5,119 nt of DNA, taken from NCBI GenBank assembly GCA_015654725.1, contig JAATGI010000353.1:1-5119 (forward strand), given 5' to 3'. The translations under genes and the position numbers were made by a program. Numbering within the stretch: the stretch's first letter is position 1; each line of letters begins with the position of its first letter. Below the pieces are notes generated by a model. The model was not told where the DNA came from and ran no database searches. It saw only the letters and a list, made by a program, of their open reading frames with translations. Shown one piece after another: positions 1-4,359 of this stretch. This DNA comes from Rhodospirillales bacterium (GTDB lineage: Bacteria > Pseudomonadota > Alphaproteobacteria > ATCC43930 > CGMCC-115725).

Positions 1-1
1 C

Positions 2-643
2 GGCGGGTTGGGTTCGCCGCTGCTGCTTTATCTCGCCGCCGCCGGCGTCGGCACGCTCGGCATCGTCGATGACGATCGCGTCGACCTCTCGAACCTGCAG
101 CGCCAGATCGTGCATCCGAGCGCCGCGATCGGCGCACTCAAGGTCGATAGCGCGCGCGCGGGCGTGGCCGCGATCAATCCCGATGTGCGGATCGAGACCC
201 ATGCCACGCGGCTCGACGACGGCAATGTCCGCGATTTGCTCGCGCGCTACGACCTCGTCGCCGACGGCAGCGACAATTTCGCGACGCGCTATCTCCTGAA
301 CGATGCGTGCGACGCGATGGCGAAGCCGCTGGTCGGCGCGGCGCTGTCGCCGTTCGACGGCCAGCTCTCGACCTTCAAACCCTATCTTGGTCCGCCGCAT
401 CCTTGTTACCGCTGCTTGTTTCGCGAGCCGCCGCCGCCCGAGCTGGTGCCGCGCTGCGAGACCGCCGGTATATTGGGCGCGGTCGCGGGCGTGATGGGCA
501 CGCTGCAAGCGACCGAGGTGCTGAAGGAATTACTGGGCATCGGCGAGAGCCTGTCCGGCTCGCTGCTGATGTATGACGCGCTCCGCGCCAGCTTTCACAA
601 AATCAAAATCCCGCGCGACCCCGACTGCCCGATTTGCGGCTAG
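2..643 (+). CDS. moeB: ThiF/MoeB-family adenylyltransferase, 5'-truncated by the window edge
   Basis: This is the C-terminal part (213 residues visible) of an E1-like enzyme that adenylates the C-terminal glycine of a sulfur-carrier protein, MoaD in molybdopterin synthesis or ThiS in thiamine synthesis. The fragment opens inside the ATP-binding glycine loop (GGLGSP). It then shows DDDRVDLSNLQRQ, typical of MoeB/ThiF, and the catalytic Asp in VADGSDN (about fragment residue 91). The conserved Cys of VPRCETAG is at 152, and the two zinc-binding pairs are CYRC (135/138) and CPIC (209/212). Matching the catalytic Asp to E. coli MoeB D130 suggests about 40 N-terminal residues lie upstream, so the TTG at 8 is internal and not a start. 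There is no C-terminal rhodanese domain; the protein ends right after the second zinc pair. MoeB is the more likely assignment, but ThiF or another HesA/MoeB/ThiF member cannot be excluded without the upstream genes. The stop abuts the stop of the convergent PIN toxin gene. Confidence 0.88.
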   Translation, partial: GGLGSPLLLYLAAAGVGTLGIVDDDRVDLSNLQRQIVHPSAAIGALKVDSARAGVAAINPDVRIETHATRLDDGNVRDLLARYDLVADGSDNFATRYLLNDACDAMAKPLVGAALSPFDGQLSTFKPYLGPPHPCYRCLFREPPPPELVPRCETAGILGAVAGVMGTLQATEVLKELLGIGESLSGSLLMYDALRASFHKIKIPRDPDCPICG

Positions 644-1048
644 TTATCTTGCCACGTCGTGGACAAAATCGGCGGGCGTGACGATCGGGATATTGCGAAA
701 CGGATTGAGTGCCAGCAAATCACGATCACCGGTCACGATCAAATCCGCATGACCATTGACGGCCAGCTCTAGAAACTTATCGTCCTTCGGATCGCGGCAG
801 GCGGAAATACGTTCAACGATTATCACGGTCTCGGTTGCGGTTAGTAAATCCGAGAGAAAGGAGCGAAAATTCGAGGCAATGACTTGCGCGAGGTGGGGCC
901 GCGCCAACGTTTCCAATAGTTCGGTTTCCGTTGCCGAGGATTTGAGCAACGTCTCATGTTGCGCGATCCGGAAGACTGCGATGTTCGGCGTTGAGTTTAG
1001 TTTGAGAGCGGCACTGACAAAGACGTTGGTGTCGAGGACACCCCTCAT
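644..1048 (-). CDS. PIN-domain toxin (VapC-like, PIN_3/COG1569 type)
   Basis: A 134-residue PIN-domain protein, the usual size for the toxin of a type II toxin-antitoxin pair. Family members are Mg2+-dependent RNases acting on tRNA, rRNA or mRNA in the cytoplasm. The acidic residues expected at the metal site are visible: D6 in VLDTNVFVSA, a Glu in TETELLETLARP (E43 or E46), D86/D90 in CRDPKDDKFLELA, and D108/D110 in IVTGDRDLL. The overall pattern resembles the family called 'putative toxin-antitoxin system toxin component, PIN family' more than classical short VapC. The ATG at 1048 shares ATGA with the antitoxin stop and has no clear Shine-Dalgarno, so translation is probably coupled to the antitoxin. 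The region is poorer in GC than its neighbours (66 of 120 bases at 781-900), which suggests acquisition by transfer. The RNA target cannot be inferred. Confidence 0.85.
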   Translation of the reverse strand: MRGVLDTNVFVSAALKLNSTPNIAVFRIAQHETLLKSSATETELLETLARPHLAQVIASNFRSFLSDLLTATETVIIVERISACRDPKDDKFLELAVNGHADLIVTGDRDLLALNPFRNIPIVTPADFVHDVAR

Positions 1049-1278
1049 TTGATGAGCGGCTGCACTTCGGTACGTGCCTGATCGATGAGACGGTCGATGT
1101 CCTCATCCGTCAGCCCGGCTGCGATGACGAGGGCACGCGATTCCCGCCGGCCCGGAATTATCTCTTCTTCCGGTTCAATCGTGACCCTGATGCGCTCATT
1201 CGGCGCAATGCCTCGGCGCGCCAATTCGGCGGCTAGTTTGTCGGCCGTGGTTTCGATGACTTCACGTTGCGTCGACAT
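1045..1278 (-). CDS. Presumed antitoxin of the PIN-domain toxin (unclassified small protein)
   Basis: A 77-residue acidic protein encoded directly upstream of the PIN toxin and overlapping it by 4 bp (ATGA), the standard antitoxin-first layout of VapBC-type modules. Its N-terminal half (ETTADKLAAELARRG, then NERIRVTIEPEEE) suggests a helix followed by a strand. The C-terminal half (LTDEDIDRLIDQARTEV, about 57-73) looks like an amphipathic helix that could sit in the toxin groove. I do not recognise a classical ribbon-helix-helix, AbrB or Phd domain, so the family assignment is open and the role rests on position. The start is supported by AGGAG at 1285-1289, 6 nt upstream of the ATG, and by a promoter-like pair just behind it. 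By analogy with such modules it would repress its own operon, possibly through the inverted repeat at 1287-1303. Confidence 0.72.
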   Translation of the reverse strand: MSTQREVIETTADKLAAELARRGIAPNERIRVTIEPEEEIIPGRRESRALVIAAGLTDEDIDRLIDQARTEVQPLIK

Positions 1279-1284
1279 CGGATG

Positions 1285-1289
1285 CTCCT
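1285..1289 (-). promoter_or_regulatory. Shine-Dalgarno of the PIN-module antitoxin
   Basis: On the minus strand AGGAG lies 6 nt before the ATG at 1278. It is the only clear ribosome binding site of the leftward TA operon; the toxin start at 1048 has none. This fits a surplus of antitoxin over toxin. Confidence 0.6.
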
Positions 1290-1303
1290 AGGCGGAATCT
1301 AGG
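1287..1303. repeat. Inverted repeat overlapping the TA promoter, candidate operator
   Basis: CCTAG (1287-1291) and CTAGG (1299-1303) are perfect 5-bp inverted arms separated by 7 bp. The right arm overlaps the candidate -10 hexamer (1296-1301) and the left arm overlaps the Shine-Dalgarno. This is the place where an autorepressing antitoxin-toxin complex would be expected to bind. Operator function is inferred from position only, and the arms are short enough that chance is possible. Confidence 0.4.
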
Positions 1304-1324
1304 TGCTCGCCGCCGCTTGGTCAA
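1296..1324 (-). promoter_or_regulatory. Candidate sigma70-type promoter of the PIN toxin-antitoxin operon
   Basis: Reading the minus strand, TTGACC (1319-1324, 5 of 6 to consensus) is followed after exactly 17 bp by TAGATT (1296-1301, 4 of 6). Transcription would begin near 1289, right at the Shine-Dalgarno, giving a very short leader of about 11 nt. The pair lies in the 55-bp gap between the SDR stop and the antitoxin start, so the TA module would have its own promoter, independent of the SDHAF4-SDR unit upstream. Confidence 0.5.
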
Positions 1325-1333
1325 ATCGGCGCG

Positions 1334-2023
1334 CTAGCCCCGCCCATAGACTGGGACAATGCCGCCCCGGGTGACGCGATTCTCCGGCGAGGCGAGGAAC
1401 AGGATCGTCGCCGCGACATCCTTGAGGTCGGCCCATTTGGAAAAATCAGCTTTGGGCATGGCGGCGCGGTTGTCCGGCGTGTCGAGCGTCGCCGGCGCCA
1501 CGGCGTTCACCAGAATATCCTGATCCACCACTTCCTGCGCCAACGCCTGGGTGAAGGCGGCGACCGCGGCTTTGCTGGTGGTATAGGCCGTCATGCCGTG
1601 ACCGAGGCGCGGCTCGATCCCCGGCCGCGCCGTGACATTGACGATGCGCCCACCGCCGCTCATCGCCGCCACCGCGGCGCGGCAACATAGGAAACAGCTC
1701 AGCAGATTCATCTCGATCTGCGCCATGAAGACTTTTTTATCGGTATCTCCGATCGGCGCCGCGGCGAAGCCGCCGGCGATCTGGATCGAGGCCCAGAGCG
1801 CGCCGGCGCCGCCATAAAGCCGCGCGACCGAGGTCTCGTCGGTTAGCTCCGTCTCGACCAGCCGCACCCGCTCATGCCCCTGATGCGGAAACCGCTCGGC
1901 CTCGGCTTTGTCGATGAAGGGCACATGGCAGAAGGCGCCGCGTTCCAGAAGCGCGCTCACCACCGCGGTGCCGAGCGCGCCGGTGCCGCCCGTCACCACG
2001 ATCTGCCGCCCTGTGAACGTCAT
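1334..2023 (-). CDS. SDR-family oxidoreductase-like protein with altered active site
   Basis: A 229-residue short-chain dehydrogenase/reductase, a normal length for classical SDRs. It has the Rossmann motif TGGTGALG (11-18), which binds NAD(P), and IAGGF (82-86) where most members have NNAG. It also has the structural Asn in EMNLLS (N106) and the catalytic pair Y147/K151 in YTTSK. The usual catalytic Ser is not seen: the expected Ser-Ser after IVN reads V-T-A (T131, A132), and the loop to Tyr is about two residues longer than usual, so activity may be altered unless T131 substitutes. The start at 2023 is preferred over the in-frame upstream one at 2056 because the protein then opens with MTFTGRQ and its start overlaps the SDHAF4 stop as TGATG. 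It has no clear Shine-Dalgarno of its own, so translation is probably coupled to the upstream gene. The substrate is unknown. Confidence 0.88.
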   Translation of the reverse strand: MTFTGRQIVVTGGTGALGTAVVSALLERGAFCHVPFIDKAEAERFPHQGHERVRLVETELTDETSVARLYGGAGALWASIQIAGGFAAAPIGDTDKKVFMAQIEMNLLSCFLCCRAAVAAMSGGGRIVNVTARPGIEPRLGHGMTAYTTSKAAVAAFTQALAQEVVDQDILVNAVAPATLDTPDNRAAMPKADFSKWADLKDVAATILFLASPENRVTRGGIVPVYGRG

Positions 2024-2172
2024 CAGAAATCGACGCAGCGGCCGTTGCGTTCCCAATCGCCATAGCGCGTCGGCTCGGGGCCTTTCGGCCCGCCGGTCTC
2101 GCGCGGCGCGGGCTTTGGCTCGGCCTTCGGCTCGGGCCTCGGTTCGGCTTTGGGTTTCTCGCTCATGCCCAT
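2023..2172 (-). CDS. SDHAF4-like succinate dehydrogenase assembly factor (DUF1674)
   Basis: A 49-residue protein that is easy to miss because its frame stays open far upstream, antisense to rsmB. The C-terminal half carries the DUF1674/SDHAF4 signature: GGPKGPEPTRYGDWE (27-41) followed by RNGRCVDF (42-49) at the very C-terminus. In mitochondria, members of this family bind flavinylated SdhA and help assemble succinate dehydrogenase (complex II); the bacterial proteins are assumed to act likewise in the cytoplasm. The N-terminal part is a low-complexity Lys/Glu/Pro/Ala tract (KPKAEPRPEPKAEPKPAPRE), probably disordered, as is common in this family. Two ATG codons are possible, at 2172 and 2166; the second gives MSEKP and agrees better with the candidate promoter. 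The stop overlaps the SDR start by one base. The family call is firm because of the C-terminal signature; the exact start is not. Confidence 0.88.
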   Translation of the reverse strand: MGMSEKPKAEPRPEPKAEPKPAPRETGGPKGPEPTRYGDWERNGRCVDF

Positions 2173-2173
2173 T

Positions 2174-2202
2174 ATTTGATGCCGAAGCCGGGCGCTTGCC
2201 AA
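2174..2202 (-). promoter_or_regulatory. Weak candidate promoter for the SDHAF4-SDR unit
   Basis: On the minus strand TTGGCA (2197-2202, 5 of 6 to the -35 consensus) is followed after 17 bp by TCAAAT (2174-2179, 4 of 6). Transcription would start near 2167, so the ATG at 2166 would be essentially leaderless, which matches the lack of a Shine-Dalgarno. It lies in the 69-bp divergent gap before rsmB. No comparably good pair was found for rsmB on the plus strand. Confidence 0.28.
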
Positions 2203-2241
2203 GCCTTGATCGATGCCCGCGCGAATGCGAGCTTGCGCCCC

Positions 2242-3555
2242 ATGTCCGAACCCGCCGTTGTCACCGCGCCGCCCGATGCCCGCGCCGTGGCGCTCGATCT
2301 GCTCGCCTCGGTGCTGTGGCGCAAGCAGGCGCTCGACGACACGCTCGCCGCGCATCGCGCCCTGGCGGCGCTCCAGCCGCGCGACCGCGCCTTCGCCCGC
2401 CAGTTGGTCGGCACCAGCTTGCGCCGCTTGGGCCAGATCGACGCGCTGATCGCGCAGGCGCTGGCGACGCCCCTGCCGGCGCGGGCGCGGCCGGTGACGG
2501 ATGTGTTGCGGTTGGGCGTGGCGCAGCTTCTCTTTCTCGGCACGCCCGCCCATGCCGCGGTTTCGACCGCGGTCGAGTTGGTCGAGGCGTCGGGCCATCG
2601 CAAGATGAAGGCGCTGGTCAATGCCGTGCTCCGCCGCTTGTCGCGCGACGGCGCGGCGCTGGTGGCGGCGCAGGACGCGGCGCGGCTCAACACGCCCGAC
2701 TGGCTGTGGCAAAGCTGGCGCGCGAGTTATGGCGAGGACGCGGCCCGCGCCATCGCCAAGGCGCACCTGCAAGACCCGCCGCTCGATCTCACCCTCAAGG
2801 ACCAAGCCTCGGCGCCGGATTGGGCCGCGCGCCTGAGTGGCGCGGTGCTGCCGACCGGCACGATCCGCTGCGAGACCGGCGCCGTGACCGAGTTGCCCGG
2901 CTTCGGCGACGGCGCCTGGTGGGTGCAGGATGCCGCCGCGACCCTGCCGGCAAGGCTGTTCGGCGACGTCGCCGGCAAGACCGCGATCGATCTCTGCGCG
3001 GCGCCGGGCGGCAAGACCGCGCAGCTGGCGGCGGCGGGCGCGCATGTCATCGCCATCGATCGCTCCGGCCCGCGTCTCGAACGGGTGATGCAAAATCTCG
3101 CGCGGCTGACGCTCGAGGCCGAATTGGTCGAGGCCGATGCCGCCACCTGGCGCCCGCCGCAACCGGCGGCCTTCGTCCTGCTCGACGCGCCGTGCAGCGC
3201 CACCGGCACGATCCGGCGCCATCCCGATATCGCGCATCTCAAAAGCCATGACGATGTGACGCGGCTCGCCCGCACCCAGGATCGTCTCCTCGACGCCGCG
3301 ATCGCCATGCTGGCGCCCGGCGGCACGCTGGTCTATTGCGTCTGCTCGCTCGAAGCCGAGGAAGGGCCGCGCCGGATCGAACGGCTCCTGGCGTCGGGCG
3401 CGGCGGTAGCGCGGCGCCCCATCGCGGCGCATGACATCGGCGGCATGGGCGAGTGCCTCACGGCGGAGGGCGATCTGCGCACTCTGCCCTGCCATCTCGC
3501 CGCGCAAGGCGGCATGGACGGTTTTTACGCCGCAAGGCTGTCGCTGCGTACTTAA
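2242..3555 (+). CDS. rsmB: 16S rRNA (cytosine-967-C5) methyltransferase RsmB
   Basis: A 437-residue protein, close to E. coli RsmB (429). It transfers a methyl group from S-adenosylmethionine to C5 of cytosine 967 in 16S rRNA during small-subunit assembly. The N-terminal ~140 residues form a NusB-like RNA-binding domain (ARAVALDLLASVLWRKQALDD, then VTDVLRLGVAQLLFL and KALVNAVLRRL). The C-terminal Rossmann methyltransferase domain has the SAM loop DLCAAPGGKT (250-259). It also has DAPCSATGTIRRHPDI, whose C318 helps release the product, and YCVCSLEAEEG, whose C368 is the attacking nucleophile; both cysteines of the RsmB/Nop2 mechanism are present. The ATG at 2242 is chosen because it places about a dozen residues before the NusB-like domain; an in-frame ATG at 2179 would add a tail unlike the family and run into the divergent promoter region. 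The Shine-Dalgarno is weak. The gene is very GC-rich. Confidence 0.93.
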   Translation: MSEPAVVTAPPDARAVALDLLASVLWRKQALDDTLAAHRALAALQPRDRAFARQLVGTSLRRLGQIDALIAQALATPLPARARPVTDVLRLGVAQLLFLGTPAHAAVSTAVELVEASGHRKMKALVNAVLRRLSRDGAALVAAQDAARLNTPDWLWQSWRASYGEDAARAIAKAHLQDPPLDLTLKDQASAPDWAARLSGAVLPTGTIRCETGAVTELPGFGDGAWWVQDAAATLPARLFGDVAGKTAIDLCAAPGGKTAQLAAAGAHVIAIDRSGPRLERVMQNLARLTLEAELVEADAATWRPPQPAAFVLLDAPCSATGTIRRHPDIAHLKSHDDVTRLARTQDRLLDAAIAMLAPGGTLVYCVCSLEAEEGPRRIERLLASGAAVARRPIAAHDIGGMGECLTAEGDLRTLPCHLAAQGGMDGFYAARLSLRT

Positions 3556-3560
3556 AATCC

Positions 3561-3583
3561 GTTGCGCCCAATTTGGGCACAAC
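3561..3583. repeat. 23-bp near-perfect palindrome upstream of higB, candidate HigA operator
   Basis: The left arm GTTGCGCCCAA (3561-3571) and right arm TTGGGCACAAC (3573-3583) are complementary at 10 of 11 positions around a single central T (the only mismatch is C3565/A3579). It starts 5 bp after the rsmB stop and ends 14 bp before the higB ATG. It spans the region from the candidate -35 almost to the -10, where an autorepressing HigA dimer would block transcription. A role as rsmB terminator is less likely because no T-run follows the right arm. Confidence 0.6.
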
Positions 3584-3590
3584 ATATCAT
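3562..3590 (+). promoter_or_regulatory. Candidate promoter of higBA
   Basis: TATCAT (3585-3590, 5 of 6 to the -10 consensus) lies 17 bp after TTGCGC (3562-3567, 3 of 6 to the -35 consensus). The predicted transcription start is at about 3597-3598, at the higB ATG itself, so the mRNA would be leaderless or nearly so; indeed no Shine-Dalgarno precedes that ATG. The weak -35 makes this a moderate call, but its exact overlap with the palindrome supports it. Confidence 0.42.
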
Positions 3591-3597
3591 CTTTCGG

Positions 3598-3921
3598 ATG
3601 CGGATCATTGCCCGGCGGACGTTGCGAGAATTCGTCGCGTCTCATTCGGGGCACGAGGATCAACCCGCGCTCAGGGCCGCGCTCGACGCTTGGTTCGCGG
3701 AAGTTCGGAGGGCGAAGTGGCGTAACACGGCCGAACTCAAGCGGCTCTATGCAAGTGCAAGCGTTGTTTCGGCCGGTCGAGTCGTGTTCAACATCAGAGG
3801 CAATCGGTATCGTTTGGTCGTGGCAATCGATTTTGAAAAAAGCATCGTTTGGATCAAATGGCTTGGCACGCATCGCGCCTACGACCGAATCGACGCGGGA
3901 AAGGTTGAGTATGAAGGGTGA
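3598..3921 (+). CDS. higB: HigB-family toxin (type II TA, RelE-like mRNA interferase)
   Basis: A 107-residue protein of the HigB toxin family (PF09907 type, as in E. coli HigB/YgjN). Members cut mRNA at the ribosome when released from the antitoxin. The family marks are clear: start MRIIARRTLREF, W41 in AKWRNTAELK, the core FNIRGNRYRLVV (64-75), and GTHRAYDRI (90-98), equivalent to the THxEYD signature. The ATG at 3598 is chosen because family members begin with this short strand (M-x-I-I); the upstream in-frame TTG at 3562 would run through the palindrome. The toxin gene comes first and overlaps the antitoxin by 11 bp, the reversed order typical of higBA. GC content is low for the region (61 of 120 bases at 3721-3840), consistent with horizontal acquisition between rsmB and rpe. 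Confidence 0.9.
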   Translation: MRIIARRTLREFVASHSGHEDQPALRAALDAWFAEVRRAKWRNTAELKRLYASASVVSAGRVVFNIRGNRYRLVVAIDFEKSIVWIKWLGTHRAYDRIDAGKVEYEG

Positions 3922-4291
3922 CATCAGGCCGATTCGCACCGAAGCCGATTATCGCGCCGCGCTCGCCGAGTTGGGGCGGTTGTGGGGAGCCAAGCTCGGG
4001 ACGCAAGCGGGTAACCGTCTTGACGTTCTGGCAACCTTGATCGACGCCTACGAGGCCGAGCACGATCCAATCGATCCGCCCGATCCGATCGAGGCCATCA
4101 AGTTCCGAATGGAGCAGGAGGGGCTTTCGCGCAAGGACCTGGAGCCGCTGATCGGGACGCGAACGCGTATCGCCGAAATCTTGAATCGCAAACGCGGCCT
4201 TTCCATCGGCATGATTCGGCGGTTGCATCAACGTCTGGGCATTCCGGCCGAAATCCTGATCCGGCCTTCACGCGGGAAGCGCGCCGCATAG
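3911..4291 (+). CDS. higA: HigA-family antitoxin with Xre-type helix-turn-helix
   Basis: A 126-residue antitoxin that neutralises HigB and, as the DNA-binding partner, usually represses the higBA promoter. The N-terminal part (IRTEADYRAALAELGRLW, then GNRLDVLATLIDAYEAEH, to about residue 51) is the segment typical of COG5499 HigA proteins. After a Pro/Asp-rich linker (DPIDPPDP, 52-59) comes the Xre-like HTH (60-115): AIKFRMEQEGLSRKDLEPLIG, TRTRIAEILNRKRGLSIGMIRRL, with the NRKRGLS turn characteristic of the family. (The first part of this motif is at 62-82.) The ATG at 3911 follows the purine-rich stretch GGAAAGG (3898-3904) by 6 nt, so the antitoxin has a proper ribosome site while the toxin lacks one. 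The frame is open further upstream, to 3431, but that part is a shadow of rsmB and higB. Confidence 0.9.
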   Translation: MKGDIRPIRTEADYRAALAELGRLWGAKLGTQAGNRLDVLATLIDAYEAEHDPIDPPDPIEAIKFRMEQEGLSRKDLEPLIGTRTRIAEILNRKRGLSIGMIRRLHQRLGIPAEILIRPSRGKRAA

Positions 4292-4311
4292 GCCGACTCG
4301 ACTGATCCCGT

Positions 4312-4346
4312 TCGCCTTGCGGCGAGGGGCGAAGCTTGTTACCCCT
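4312..4346 (+). other. Short hairpins in the rpe leader
   Basis: The 68-bp gap between higA and rpe holds TCGCC-TTGC-GGCGA (4312-4325), a 5-bp stem with a 4-nt loop. It is followed by AGGGG (4325-4329) pairing with CCCCT (4342-4346) around a 12-nt loop. The two share base 4325, so they compete only at the edge. No T-run follows either, so they are not convincing terminators; rpe may be read from higBA or from an unseen promoter. In a GC-rich genome such stems can arise by chance. Confidence 0.2.
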
Positions 4347-4359
4347 TCAGCGGAGCCAC

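Noticed and set aside
756..1291. Open frames on the plus strand across the PIN module (756-1052, 1085-1291)
   Set aside because: Antisense to the toxin and antitoxin; Ser/Arg-rich products with no motif, while the minus-strand proteins carry the PIN residues and the expected overlap.
2024..2056. Upstream start for the SDR
   Set aside because: The extra residues (MGTQRPLRRFL) are a shadow of the SDHAF4 C-terminus; the start at 2023 gives the normal SDR N-terminus and the TGATG overlap.
2098..2160. Repetitive sequence in the SDHAF4 gene
   Set aside because: It is an imperfect codon-level repeat for a Lys/Glu/Pro/Ala tract typical of the protein family, not a mobile or CRISPR repeat.
2179..2241. 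Upstream start for RsmB
   Set aside because: It would add about 21 residues unlike the family and overlap the divergent promoter region; 2242 fits the NusB-like domain start.
1908..3251. A 447-codon open frame on the plus strand
   Set aside because: Arg/Ala-rich shadow of the SDR (antisense) and rsmB (another frame); no recognisable domain, and rsmB in the competing frame has all catalytic motifs.
3561..3583. Palindrome as an intrinsic terminator of rsmB
   Set aside because: The stem is GC-rich enough, but ACAACATATC follows instead of a T-run, and its position over the higB promoter fits an operator better.
3431..3910. N-terminal extension of HigA in the same frame
   Set aside because: It overlaps the end of rsmB and nearly all of higB in another frame. 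The ATG at 3911 has a good ribosome site and gives the family length.
2023..3939. A 638-codon open frame on the minus strand
   Set aside because: Apart from its last 49 codons (SDHAF4) it is antisense to rsmB and higB, is Arg/Gly/Ala-rich low-complexity sequence, and shows no family motif. Long antisense frames are common in very GC-rich genes.
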